Positions 32,339 through 43,854 of a DNA stretch of 64,000 bases are shown here, piece after piece. The stretch is from Isoperla grammatica. Taxonomy: Eukaryota; Arthropoda; Insecta; Plecoptera; Perlodidae. Below the pieces are notes generated by a model, which saw only the letters and a program-made list of their open reading frames with translations, was not told the origin of the DNA and made no database searches. The stretch's first letter is position 1, and each line of letters begins with the position of its first letter. The DNA is taken from the NCBI GenBank assembly GCA_945910005.1, contig OX246747.1, positions 11,499,035 through 11,563,034 of the forward strand. The letters run 5' to 3'. Position numbers and translations under genes: made by a program.

Positions 32339-32567
32339 TCACACCACAACAAGTAGGTAAAGGTAGTCCATGATCTCGTGCGGGTCTAGGATGCCGGGCA
32401 CGCAACTTGACGGCGGCCACCTGTTGGAGCTGTTGCTCCCGCTCGTCCAGGTAGAGGTCGTAGTCGTCCTCGCCCGTGTACTCGCGAATCTGGACCAGGA
32501 AGTCTCTCAGGTGGTCCACGAAGGCGCACAGGTTCTCGTCGAGGTCAAACAGACCCTGGACCACCAC
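32339..32567 (-). pseudogene. Exportin-1 (CRM1)-like last exon
   Basis: After an acceptor (TTGTTATTGCAG on the minus strand) the frame reads VVVQGLFDLDENLCAFVDHL, then RDFLVQIREYTGEDDYDLYL and DEREQQLQQ. This is very close to the C-terminal HEAT region of exportin-1, the nuclear export receptor. A 1-2 nt shift near 32,403 is needed to reach VPGILDPHEIMDYL, the matching C-terminal tail, with a stop at 32,339-32,341. The splice acceptor argues for a genuine exon or a segmental duplicate rather than a retrocopy. No preceding exportin exon was found up to 33 kb, where transposons begin. It is either the end of a host gene split by very large introns or a broken duplicate. Confidence 0.75.
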
Positions 32568-33074
32568 CTGCAATAACAATCATAAGAACATTATCAAGCT
32601 TGTTATATTTCTGTCATGTAAGCTTCAAACAACCTTAAGGCAGATATCGAGACAACAACAATGAGCGGTTCCGAAGGCCGACATAAATTTAAATTCAATT
32701 GTTTACATTACTGTAGGTAGACAAAACACTGTAAGCACTCATGAGCAAGTATGATAACAGGAGGTGGGGAGGGGGGGGGGCAACGACCTGCGATACAGTG
32801 GAGGGCTGCGGGGGCCAGCATTAAGCTGATGACGTCACGATGAGGGCCCGTATTATGACTTTCTACGTGCCGAACATGGAAGGCCCTGAGTGACTGTTGG
32901 TACTAACAGTTGACAGTACCAGTAGTAATTTACAGGTATTAATTTGATTTTGAAGAAGTTAAAATGTGATGCAATTTCAACGCTTTTTACATGGAATACA
33001 GAATGCAATTTTGTTATTTGTAGAAGAGAGGCTCGCTTGAAGAGTAGAAAAGAAAAAAAAAACTTCCATTGCAG
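32568..33074. other. Gene-free stretch (intron or flank)
   Basis: Contains a poly-G tract near 32,771 (GGGGAGGGGGGGGGGC) and no recognised coding region. On the minus strand it is intron to the exportin-like exon; on the plus strand it precedes an ISL2EU exon. Confidence 0.4.
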
Positions 33075-33151
33075 TCCAGGAGTATGAAGAAACTTACATT
33101 ATACAGCATACCGGTGCAGTTGGCCAAGAAGACATCACTATTACTATTACC
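33075..33151 (+). pseudogene. ISL2EU-b transposase, 5' exon piece (left of insertion)
   Basis: A TTCCATTGCAG acceptor is followed by an open frame QEYEETYIIQHTGAVGQEDI and then TITIT, ending at 33,151. The same frame resumes at 46,229 (DCDAILTSDSVEANNVRQFE), after 13 kb of inserted sequence. This is the linker region between the DNA-binding domain and the catalytic domain. No THAP exon for this copy was found upstream. Confidence 0.65.
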
Positions 33152-33501
33152 CATAGGCGTGCGCAGCGTCTAACATTAGACCCGGCACAGGTGGCACAGC
33201 TGGGGTCTGGGGCGAAGCCCCAGCCGGCGAAGGTAATTTCGCCGTGGGCGAAAAAATTTTCGGTTAATGCAATCAATTTTATGGCCTAAAACGCGATTTT
33301 AAACGCGACGCTTTCCGGTGCCATAAAATCTTGTGGCCCCTATAGAGAGCTATGTTTCGTTTCATCAACAGATAAATTAAAAATTATTTGCACAACCCCG
33401 GATGAAGTGTACCTTTGCGTATAAACGTGCTTCTGACAATGTATTTTAATTAAAAGACCAATTGAATGTTAAGTTTAAAGTTTAACCGTTGAGTGAGTAA
33501 T

Positions 33502-33758
33502 ATAGGGTAGAGCCGCAACGCTATCGTCAGTTTGTCTACCGCCTTATGCTGCCCAACATACTTTAGTCGGGTAGTAGAAGTTCGCAAAGCGACGCGATGA
33601 CGGAGTTTTCGGCTGTCTTCGTATATCTTCGGTGAAGTAGCCGACCAATCAGGCTCCGTCATCGCGTCGCTTGGCGAACTTCTACTACCTGACTAAAGAA
33701 TGTTGGGCAGTAAAAGGCGGTAGACAAACTGCCAATGGCGTGGGCCCTCTACCCTATT
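33502..33758. repeat. Long inverted repeat inside the left end of ISL2EU-a
   Basis: The arm at about 33,504-33,609 (from AGGGTAGAG to GCGACGCGATGACGGAG) is inverted at about 33,652-33,757, with roughly one difference per eight bases. The central 40 bp is unique. It lies between the TIR and the transposase start and has no counterpart at the right end. It may be a nested palindromic MITE or a subterminal regulatory structure. Confidence 0.82.
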
Positions 33759-33852
33759 CGCCTCGAAAGAGACGATGTGCGCTCTGGTGGCGTTTATTGG
33801 AACTAAATTATCGAGAATACAGGTGGTGACAGCATCCTCGTTTGTATTTGAA

Positions 33853-36800
33853 ATGGCTAAGTTTTCGCCGAAGAAAGCTACATATTCAAACCGGTATTGC
33901 TCAGTTCCTCAATGTAAAAATAAGGCAAGCGAACAGCGGGAAATAAGCTTTCATTGTTTTCCTAAAGATGGACAGTATGTTTTTATTAAAAACGCGTTTG
34001 GTGACAATGAAAAGGTTAACAGAAAGAAGGCGTGGATCAAGGCATTGCGCATTGGGAAGAAGGTCACAGATGCAAAGGTTGTTTGTTCAAACCATTTTTC
34101 TCGAGCGGATTATCTTTATGCAGGTTAGTCTATAACTGTACATTGTGTAGATAAGAACCAACAACAGTCTACAGCTGGGCCTAGGCTATTGTTTGACTGT
34201 AAAGCCAAAAGCAGAAGCTGAATACAAAGGGCTGGTTCTTGGCCTTGACATTGGATTGCTAGGCACACATGCCTCCTAGGCCTAGGCCCTAGGATTAATT
34301 GATTGATTAATGGGGCTTAACGTCTCATATTTATGCAACGATGGCTAATCGAGACGATGAGCGGGTGATAATGAAGATGAGAAAGATGATAATGAAGAAT
34401 AAAGCCACATCCGAATCAGATCCATTGTACGTCGCGTGAGTCGTCATACGGGAGTCCAGCAAGGGAGGGCAGGGCCAAGTGGGAGGAGAAATATTCAATG
34501 GGACAGTGGGGGGGAAACGGGATTGGGGTGTGGACTGCACTTCGTCTGACTTCTCCTCCTCGACCAGTCCGGCTAGGGTGGCCCTACCAGAAGCATACGC
34601 CATAATAAATATTAAGATCAGTTTTATTCATAAAGAGAAAAATAATAATACTGGCCTATGCCTTAGGGATCAGTAACCTATTTTTTACTGGTGCATTTAT
34701 TTCCAGACACTAGTGCAAAACGCTGATCTACAGGTAGAACTATGCCAGTGACATATTCTAGGCCTGGCCTGGGTAGCGTAATCAGGGTCTGTTCCAACTT
34801 GTCTATTTTGGCCTGCTTGGCCTACTTCGCCCACTAACACAACAATTAAAAATTGTTGTAATTAATTGTTACTAATTGTTGCGTTAGTCTGCTAGGGAAG
34901 CTAGTCGACTAAAAATATCAAGTTGGTACACGCCCTCAGTACATGTGGCATGAGTAGCCTACTCTAGGCTACTTGCAGAAAGGTTGTAGGCTTAGTCGTG
35001 AGAATATTTATGTGTAATGGAGTGTAATACTCCTCATACACATTCTACTCATACACAAAATGTTAGTAAGCCGACAAACGCATTAAATTAACAATAAAAC
35101 ACCATTCTACAATAATAATAATAACAATAGTGGACTTTATTTAGCGTCAAAGCGCTATTTAAACATAGTACATACATTTACATCACCATACACATTATTA
35201 TATTTTCACATCATCACTTTACATTGAGAAAATCTGGATCCCATAGGCCTTCTTGAATTTTTATCAGGTAGAGGGGAGCAGCCTAACAATCTCATCCCCA
35301 AATGCATCCCCAGCTGCCTCAGCTACTACTATTTTAAATAGTTATTAATTGAATCTCTCAAAATATTCCCACAATATTTGTGGTTCCCTTTCTTTTCAAG
35401 CCCTCACAGTTCCTTGAACTGTCTTCTCGCAAATTTGTTCTCGAGCTCTCGGAACAGTACACTGCGATGTTACTACATGACATGGAGATTTGGTTTGCAC
35501 AAATATTCACTCATTTTGATATACCTAAACCAACCCTCGATCACAATGTTCAAAGCAGCAATTTTCAATCATATCTTATAATAACTCATACTATATTGAT
35601 CATTTTGTTTCAGGATGAGGGCTCTGGGTCCACTAGTGCAGAAACTGACCCCGTGACAACAATTGCTGCAGAGTCATTACTTCTGTTGGCCAAAGGGGGT
35701 ACCACTGGAGATTGTAACACAACTCCAAGGTTGCGTTCCGTTACATGCTGGATGTACTGATCCAGTGCGCCAGCTTACTGGATGCATTCCGAAACATGCT
35801 GCCAGCGACTACTGAGCGTTCCCTTACTTGCTATCCCAGCATCTCCAGTGCACTGGAAGTACTGGCCCTTTTTCACGCAGTAGCCCCAGTAAAACTTGGA
35901 ACTGTCATGGCGTCGCACCAAACTATAACATACCAGTGGCACGAAATATCGCTGGTTTGTCCAGAAACAAACGAAGTAGTGAAATTAGTAGTGAACGACA
36001 TTGAAAAGGAGCGTCTGGAGAAAGGTAAGAATGTTTTGTATATGCTATTGGACGTATATTTCTCTTGGCAGGGTGCAATTAGTGTAGACCTAGGCTGACA
36101 GTTATAGCTTACGACTATTTTCGCGCCGTCTTCTATACTGTTGTCAGTGCTCTGCAGGTGGATGCTCGTTCCGTTTCTTAAGCCTACTAGCTCGCGCTGG
36201 CTCACGCCGGCGCTCACTGGGTCCCAGCAGTCCCAGCATGTAACGGAACGCAACCCTCCTAGGCCTACCAGTATCGACATAGGTGTTCAGACGGGAACTC
36301 GATTCGAAACACGGGACTTTGGATGTCAGGTCACCACAGGTGATTTTGAAAAAACGTTCGACACAATTGTTAACACAAAAAGGAAGCTACGTATTGTAAC
36401 AGGCATTCCATCATTTGAAGTTTTGAAAATGATCATTAGTTTGTTAAGTTCCGATTGTCCGCCAAATAACAGGCAGTCTATTTCAAATTCGAAAAAAATT
36501 ATGCTCACATTTGTTAAGCTAAAACTTAATTGGAGTTTTGCACTACTGTCAATCCTTTTTGGGGGAACACCTACCACATGCAGCAACATTTTTGCACAGA
36601 CCCTAGGGATTTTGTCACTTATTTTGAAAACGTTCATCTATTGGCCAACCAAATTTGAAATCATGGAAAATCTTCCAAAATGTTTTTCTAAGTATAGAAA
36701 GTTTAGAGTAGTTTTAGATTGTACCGAGATAAAGACGTTCCGCCCATAATGTGCAAAATGCCGTATCATGTCATATTCACACTATAAAGGAACCACACCA

Positions 36801-37222
36801 TTAAGTATTTATTAGGTGTTACCCCTGCTGGTTTAATCAGTTTTTTAAGTCAAGGGTATGGTGGCCGAGCATCTGATAAAGTAATTTGTAATCAGAGTGA
36901 TTTGTTAGATAAAATTGAACCATACATAGACGATGTTATGGTGGACAAGGGTTTCCTTATTAAGAAGGAATGTGAAGAAAGGAACATCGGGCTCATTCAT
37001 CCCCCCTTTTTAAGAAAGAAGTGTCAATTTTCTAAGGAGGAAGCGCTCATAACATCCGACATCGCAAAAGCGCGAGTGCATGTGGAACGAGCAATCCAAC
37101 GAGTTAAGTGTTACAAAATTGCAAGTCCGTGGAAATTGTTGCACTTAGCCGATGACATTATGATTGTGTTATGTGCAATTACCAATTTATCATCACCTAT
37201 TTTAAGTGACGACAAGTTTTAG
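33853..37222 (+). pseudogene. ISL2EU-a transposase: THAP finger, HTH and DDE_4 catalytic domain
   Basis: Exon 1 (33,853-34,123) has ATG then NRYCSVPQCKNKASEQ, FHCFPKDG, KKAWIKALRIGKK and VVCSNHFSRADY, a complete C2CH THAP finger, ending at a GTTAGT donor. Middle exons at about 35,612-36,024 are hard to join. The last exon (from 36,158) carries the HTH region (KLNWSFALLSILFGGTPTTC) and the catalytic blocks: KFRVVLDCTEIKTFRP (first Asp), VMVDKGFLIKKEC (second Asp) and ARVHVERAIQRVKCYKI (Glu). An in-frame TAA after FRP and a frameshift near 36,805 break it. The catalytic Asp/Asp/Glu are all still present. A SINE sits in the first intron. Confidence 0.82.
34299..34600 (+). repeat. SINE-like repeat in ISL2EU-a intron, 3' truncated
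   Basis: Head (TGATTGATTAATGGGGC) and long body are complete; the tail stops at CCAGAAGCATACGC. It is in the first intron of the THAP transposase. No clear target duplication was found. Confidence 0.85.
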
Positions 37223-38509
37223 GTAGAGCCTAGCGAATTTGAGTGGAAGATGAGTGTTCGAACTCGATTCTTATCTAAAATTCTACTACCTCCGTCCAGT
37301 CCAGTTAATGACAACGCTGTCATGATGTCGCCCAAACAAAGGCCCATCCATATGTTGTGCATCCATATTCGGAATTTTCGAAAGTTTCAACATTTTTTAA
37401 TATTGATTTTTATTGGATTCCAATCGGACATGTACAGATGTTGATTGCATACCCCTAATTTCAAAATTATGTATTTCTAGTTTTGTTCTCTAGATTAGGT
37501 CTATACTCTATACATGTCCTATGTATAGATACATATAGTTTTTAAGTTAAGCTTAATGTTCACCATAATTATTTAATTTCTGTTCAGGCTTCAGGTATAT
37601 AGGCCTAGCAAAAATATTTTGTACACATCATTTTAGGAAGGATATAAATAAAATCTGATTGTACATATTATATTCCTAGTAAGTGATTATTAAGCAGTTG
37701 AATGACATTAAACAAATCCAAAGAATTGAAAAATTATCAGTTATGTTTTGGCATTATGGGACACGTTAAAACATCGGCAATATACATTCACATTGTTGCT
37801 ACTTTTGTTTTAATGCTATTTGACTGTAGATACCAGACATCTATTTATCCTCACACTACACTCACATCACTACATTAAATACAATCAAGCCTATTTTACA
37901 TTATTTAGTATTGCAGTGGAATAGGCCTACATTGTGCATACTGTGTAGACCCAATACAGTAGCACATGTTTCATTAACCTTCAAAAGTATTAGAGCAGGC
38001 TATTTGATTTGCATTATGTGCAAGCTACATAGGGCAAAGTGGGGTTGTGCAAACATATGTTTCCCTCAAACAAACCTTTTACGATACACGTATGAATATC
38101 ATGTATGTTATGAAGTAATTAGTACACCAATAGTCCTAGGCTTGTTAGCAGTTTGAAGTATTATTTGTCATACCTTTTCATTTTAAATATAAAATAAACA
38201 AAATAAAAATAAAAAATAAACAAAAAAATAATAATAAGGAATGAGAACAAAAAAGTGAAGCGGTGCATGCTTTAGCGTAACATTTTACCATTTCTCTTTA
38301 AATTAAAAAAATAAAGAAATAAACAATAAATAATAATGATAAAAAATATAAACAATAAATAAAATATACAGGCCTAAACAATGAATAAAATATATAAACA
38401 ATAAATAAAATAAATAAATAAATAAGAAACAACAGTAGGTTCTAGCCTGTAGGCCTATATAAATTAATATGTAAATAAATAAATATAAAATAATTGTAAT
38501 TTTTTTTAA
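37223..38509. other. Gene-free stretch between convergent ISL2EU-a genes
   Basis: This is the intergenic space where transposase (+) and YqaJ (-) genes end. From about 38,180 to 38,490 it is an A-rich AATAAA-type low-complexity tract, which could supply polyadenylation signals to both strands. Confidence 0.5.
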
Positions 38510-38735
38510 CTACTTGTGATTTGCACAACCCTTTCTTGTGTTTAATACCTTTTCTCTTTCTTTGATGCATACCTGATGTAACATGTTTTCAAAAAAATCC
38601 TTCTTCAATTTGGCTAGCATTTTGATAGTAAACACCGGATTATACTGAACAGGCACCACAGCCAAGCTTTCATCAAATGGGCAGTATATAACCAGGTCAC
38701 ATGTTGGAAGATTAAGCAGTGCCATGCCTAATTGA

Positions 38736-39107
38736 GATTGATTGATTGATTAATGGGGCTTAACGTCTCATATTTTCGCAACTATGGCCAATCGAGACGA
38801 TGAGCGGGTTATAATGAAGATGAGAAAGATGATGATGAAGAATCAAGCCACATTCGAATCAGGTCCATTGTACGTCGCGTGGGTCGTCATACGGGAGTCC
38901 AGCAAGGGAGGGGCAGGGCCAAGTGGGAGGAGAAATCTTCAGTGGGACAGTGGGGGGGAGGGGCAGGGTCTCCTTTTGTCGCCTCTTACGACTAGCAGAG
39001 TCACTCTGGGCCTATTCTACCCCGGGCTGAGACGGGTCTCCTTTTGTCGCCTCTTACGACTAGCAGTCACTCTGGGCCTATTCTTCCCCGGGCCCAGACG
39101 TGCAGTG
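38736..39107 (+). repeat. SINE-like repeat with tail 2, inserted in a YqaJ exon
   Basis: The head at 38,736 is followed by the long body and two units of the alternative tail (GTCGCCTCTTACGAC, GGGCCTATTCTACCCCGG). TGCCTAATTGA at 38,725-38,735 is repeated at 39,108-39,118. Keeping one copy restores the YqaJ frame (YYGQVQLGMALLNLPTCD). Confidence 0.93.
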
Positions 39108-40453
39108 TGCCTAATTGAACCTGCCCATAATATTTATGCTTTTCTTTTAAGGAAACTTCCCCCTGCTCAGTTTAAAAAAAGAACATTGGTGAATCAGCAC
39201 CTCAGCACCTATTTTCTGCCCATCTACTGGATACTTAATTTCCATTAACTTTGAAGGTTTATCGCCTTCAAAAACAACACCGTCTGGGGAGTAGCCTAGC
39301 CATAGGTGGAGGGGATTGACAACTAAGCCAAATTCTGCTATGCTAACATCAAAGTGTGTTTTGTACATTTGTCTGGCAAGTGGCTATTTAATATGCCATG
39401 CCTTGTAGCATTGGTACTAAATTGTTTGGGCCAGAAATACTTTATGGCTTTGGATGACCAGTCCACTTCTTTCCTTTGTCCTGCGGTATACACTTCGTAG
39501 CAACGACTACAAGTTATTCGAAATTTACGGGACTCTTCCCACAGGCGCCTTGTTGTTGCAGTGGCTACACAGAGCTTGATTGCTTCTAGTTTGTCTACCT
39601 TCAGCCGGTTGTATGCTATCTTGCAGCAAGGTCGTAGCGTTGACACGTACAGTTCTGGTAACTGTTCCAGCTCTGAACATGTTCCAGAGTTAAACAATAT
39701 AAGTGCATGGTTGAAAAGCTCATCTTCTTTTTCTGGGTCGATGGTGGTGTTTGGTAGGCCTACACTGCTGCCTGCAGAAACCGCGATGTTGATGGCGTCA
39801 CTGTTTGTGGACGGTCCTGCAGCAGTGTCAAATGAAGACATATCCTGGTTTTGGACAGATACTCTACCCCGTCTGGAAAGAAAATTAAATTTGTGTAGGC
39901 CACTTGCTTTGGGCTATGTAAACTGGGGATGGGCAGAAGAATCGATTTCATCAATCAATGTTCAATATAGGAAATATTTTGATTATGATCAACATTAAAT
40001 TGTAGTAGGATATCGAATCTATTGAAATAAATCAGTCCGGTTCATGTTCAAAATAGTTTTGTCCACATGCACTACGGGAGATTCATCCCTGGCTATATAT
40101 GCAACCCTGTAGGCCTATGCCGCACAAGTAATTCTGCCGCGCTGACAATTAACACGTGCTGTGAACCCGTCGCTTGGCGAATTAATGCAATCATAAAAAA
40201 TCTACCATGGGAATATTGGAAGAAACAATACACACGAAATATAAAATTGATATGGGCAATGACATGGAAGCCCTAGGCATATCGATTGATAACATTAATT
40301 CAGTGCCGTGTGATTAATTTGATATCATTGCCCAACTGGGCCATCCCTAATGTAGGCCTAGCAACCTAAAATCTTTATGATCAGAATTGTAAGGTCCAGT
40401 TCACTTAGGAAGTTGTATTTTAAATCAGGTTTCTGCATAGGAAGTATCGTTTA

Positions 40454-40651
40454 TGTACTGTACTGTACTATCTAGAAGGCTGTGACTGCATTCGATCTAT
40501 GGGAGTCGATAGGTCGAACGGTAATCGAGTGGGAAATAAAATGTCTACCAGACTTGGTGAAGGGATCTTGGTGTTGAAGAGTTATCTTTAATCATCCACT
40601 TCACATCTCACCATCCTAAACTTATTATTAGCTAAAACGACTAATAAGACA
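40454..40651 (+). repeat. Left LTR of the gypsy element
   Basis: It starts TGTACTGTACTG and ends ACTAATAAGACA. It contains AATAAAATG, a likely polyadenylation signal. It matches the right LTR over the whole 198 bp. Confidence 0.93.
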
Positions 40652-40740
40652 TGGTGGCAGCGGTCAAACAGTAAACGGTTAGTAAAATTCGCGTGTTAAA
40701 AAGGGGAACAGTGTAAAACATAATACCCGGCGTCAAGCAC

Positions 40741-43700
40741 ATGGCACAAAGACAGAATCAGCCAACAGCAACGACGGCTGTTCCGCCCGTGATGGCAACG
40801 CAATATCAGGTGGCAATACCTCCACCTGAGAGGTTCAATTTTACAAGCGTTCAAGAGTGGCCGACATGGAAAAAACGTTTCCAGAGGTTCCGAACGTCAT
40901 CTGGCCTCTCAAGAAAACCAGACGAGGAGCAGATAGACATGCTTATCTATATAATGGGCCACGAGGCAGAAGACATCCTGTTGTCGTTTAACCTGTCTAG
41001 TGAGGAAGAAAAGTCCTACGAGACAGTGTTGGACCGCTTCGAGAAACACTTCATTCCACAACGCAACACAATCTATGAAAGGGCTCGCTTCAACATGAGA
41101 GTTCAAGGGCCTAGCGAGGGGGCTGAAGAGTTTATTAGGTCACTCCACACACTGGCGAAAGATTGTGAGTATGGTTTGCTCCACGACGAAATGATCCGTG
41201 ATCGCATAGTTATTGGAATGCGTGACCAGAAGTTGTGCGACAGACTCCAACTAGAACCAGGGCTGACCTTACAACGAGCCATAACAGCAGCCAGACAAGC
41301 AGAAGACGTAGCGAGACAACGTGCATCCCTGCGGGGTTCCGAAACTGCGGTAAGTGCTGTTTCAATGAAGCCTAGTCATACAAAAGGGAGAACTTTCAAC
41401 AAAAGTCAAGGGCCTAAACAACATGGGCGACAAGGCAACAACAAGGGCCCTGCGGCCCCTGCCAATCAAGGTCCAGGCCTAGGGCACCCAGGCAAATGCT
41501 CCTGGTGTGGTCAAGACAGGCACAAAAGAGCCAACTGTCCAGCAAAAGGGGCTACATGTCACACGTGCAATAAGGTGGGACATTATTCCAAAGTTTGCCG
41601 CAGTGGGGGACCCAAGGTGCATCAAGTTCAAGCCCAGGAGGAGGGGGAATCAGATTCCAGTGACTCTGTATTTGTTGGTGCTGTCAACAACCACAAGAAC
41701 ACTAGACCGAAGAGTTGTTCGTGGGACAAGACCATCTGGATCAATGGAACAGAAGTCAAATTCAAAGTTGATTCAGGTGCAGATGTTACAGTGGTACCGT
41801 CCAACTCGGCATTTTTAGCCAACCAGCAGTTGCAACCGGCACCAACACGACTGTTTGGGCCTTCCGGAACCCAACTCAAAGTCGTAGGGGTCGTTAATGC
41901 TGAGCTTTCCTACAACCAGACTAGTTGTCAGCAAACAGTGTACGTTGTCGAGGACCTAATTACACCATTATTGGGACGGCCAGCCATTGAAGGACTACAG
42001 CTAGTGAAACTAGTGGATTCCGTTACAAGTAAGTCCGTCAACATTAAAGTAGAATACCCGTCACTTTTCAAAAATCTCGGAACTTTGCCTGGCGAGTACA
42101 AGATAGTGCTAGAACCTGATGCTATACCATTAGCCATAAGTACTCCTAGAAAAGTAGCCATTCCTTTATTGAAGAGAGTAGATGAGGAACTTAAGAAGAT
42201 GGTGAAATTGGGAGTCATTACAGAAGTGCATGAGCCTACGGAATGGTGTGCGCCAATGGTCGTAATTCCAAAACCAAATGGAGGCGTTAGGATTTGTGTA
42301 GATTTGACACATTTAAATAAAAGTGTTAAACGGGAATTCCACCCTATACCAAAAGTGGAAAATACCCTTGCACAACTTTCATCAGCAAAGTATTTTACAA
42401 AACTGGATGCTAATTCGGGCTTCTGGCAAGTTCCGCTTGCAGCCGAATCGTCTCCGCTAACAACATTCCTTACTCCGTTTGGCCGATTCAGATTCCTAAG
42501 ACTTCCCTTTGGAATAACTAGTGCTCCAGAGCATTTTCAAAGGAGAATGATGGATATTCTACAAGGAATTGAGGGAGTGTTAATTCACATGGACGATATA
42601 CTTGTCGTGGGGGCAACCTTAGAGGAGCATGATCATCGCCTTCGGCAAGTTCTCAGTAGGCTACAAGAGATCGGCATGACACTCAACGAAAGCAAAACAC
42701 TAGTTTGCGTTGATAAAGTGTCTTTCTTAGGACATAGCATAAGCCGGGAGGGTATTACTCCAGACAAGGATCGAATTGCAGCCATACTCGAAATGGACGC
42801 TCCCCAAAATAAGCACGATGTGCAGCGATTTGTAGGCATGGTTAATTCAGTAGGACGTTATATTCCCCGGAAATCCGAACTACTTGAACCCATCCTTTCT
42901 CTTCTACGCTCCAAAAACATGTGGTTTTGGGGCTCCGCGCAAGAGAAAGCCTTCAATGTGGTTAAGCAGTTACTAACTGAAATTCCAACATTAGCCTTGT
43001 ATGATCCATTAAAGAAGACTACGATATCGGCAGATGCATCGGCTTATGGCATCGGATGTGTTCTTCTACAAGAACAAAGCGACGGTGAAAACCGGCCTGT
43101 CGCGTACTCTTCGCGCACGCTCTCATCTACAGAGCGTCGTTATGCGCAGATCGAACGCGAAGCCTTGGCACTTACACATGCGTGCCAGGTGTTCAGCGAC
43201 TACATTACCGGTCTCCATATTGTACTGCAGACGGACCACAAACCGTTGATTCCACTGTTCACGACGAAGATTCTAGACGACTTAACACCTCGTCTTCAAC
43301 GGTTTCGTCTCCGACTAATGCGTTTCTCCTACGAGATCGTCTATATACCTGGTAAGGAGATGATTGTCGCTGATGCGTTATCAAGAAAACCGCTACAGGT
43401 GAACGAAGCCGATGAACTGGAAGAAGAAACTACTGCATACGTTCGTCTCGTAGTAGAATCCATACCCGTGACGGACAACTTTCTGAAGGAAGTGATGATC
43501 GAACAAAATAAAGACCCAATCTGCAATGCCCTGAAAGAGTACAGCATACAGGGTTGGCCAGAGAAAAATCAAGTTGTAAAAGAACTGCAAGATTATTGGT
43601 CCGTTCGTCACGATATCACTGTCGAAGATCATTTACTCTTAAGAGGACAACGTCTGGTGATACCAAAGTCATTGCAAAAACAAGTCTTAACAAAAATACA

Positions 43701-43854
43701 TGACGGTCATCAAGGAATCGTAAAATGTCGCTCGCGAGCAAGAGAAGCAGTGTGGTGGCCTGGTCTCTCGACGCAGATAGAATTCCTTGTTCGATCTTGT
43801 CCACAATGTATCCAACACTCAAAAAAACCACAACGAACCACTCATTCCATCTGA
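40741..43854 (+). CDS. Gypsy gag-protease-RT-RNase H-integrase N-part
   Basis: The protein is 1,037 residues from ATG at 40,741. Gag is at about 20-220 (RFNFTSVQEWPTWKKRFQRF, then ARFNMRVQGPSEGAEEFIRS). Two CCHC knuckles follow (CSWCGQDRHKRANC and CHTCNKVGHYSKVC), then protease with VDSGADVTVVPS (active-site D-S-G). RT has KYFTKLDANSGFWQVPL and LIHMDDILVVG (HMDD for YMDD). RNase H starts ISADASAYGIGCVL. The integrase zinc finger HDGHQGIVKC...CPQCIQHS closes the frame. It makes the particle and copies RNA to DNA. The organisation is that of Mag-like gypsy elements. An A7 run at 43,821 takes translation out of frame, 24 bp before the RTTHSI end. Confidence 0.93.
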   Translation: MAQRQNQPTATTAVPPVMATQYQVAIPPPERFNFTSVQEWPTWKKRFQRFRTSSGLSRKPDEEQIDMLIYIMGHEAEDILLSFNLSSEEEKSYETVLDRFEKHFIPQRNTIYERARFNMRVQGPSEGAEEFIRSLHTLAKDCEYGLLHDEMIRDRIVIGMRDQKLCDRLQLEPGLTLQRAITAARQAEDVARQRASLRGSETAVSAVSMKPSHTKGRTFNKSQGPKQHGRQGNNKGPAAPANQGPGLGHPGKCSWCGQDRHKRANCPAKGATCHTCNKVGHYSKVCRSGGPKVHQVQAQEEGESDSSDSVFVGAVNNHKNTRPKSCSWDKTIWINGTEVKFKVDSGADVTVVPSNSAFLANQQLQPAPTRLFGPSGTQLKVVGVVNAELSYNQTSCQQTVYVVEDLITPLLGRPAIEGLQLVKLVDSVTSKSVNIKVEYPSLFKNLGTLPGEYKIVLEPDAIPLAISTPRKVAIPLLKRVDEELKKMVKLGVITEVHEPTEWCAPMVVIPKPNGGVRICVDLTHLNKSVKREFHPIPKVENTLAQLSSAKYFTKLDANSGFWQVPLAAESSPLTTFLTPFGRFRFLRLPFGITSAPEHFQRRMMDILQGIEGVLIHMDDILVVGATLEEHDHRLRQVLSRLQEIGMTLNESKTLVCVDKVSFLGHSISREGITPDKDRIAAILEMDAPQNKHDVQRFVGMVNSVGRYIPRKSELLEPILSLLRSKNMWFWGSAQEKAFNVVKQLLTEIPTLALYDPLKKTTISADASAYGIGCVLLQEQSDGENRPVAYSSRTLSSTERRYAQIEREALALTHACQVFSDYITGLHIVLQTDHKPLIPLFTTKILDDLTPRLQRFRLRLMRFSYEIVYIPGKEMIVADALSRKPLQVNEADELEEETTAYVRLVVESIPVTDNFLKEVMIEQNKDPICNALKEYSIQGWPEKNQVVKELQDYWSVRHDITVEDHLLLRGQRLVIPKSLQKQVLTKIHDGHQGIVKCRSRAREAVWWPGLSTQIEFLVRSCPQCIQHSKKPQRTTHSI

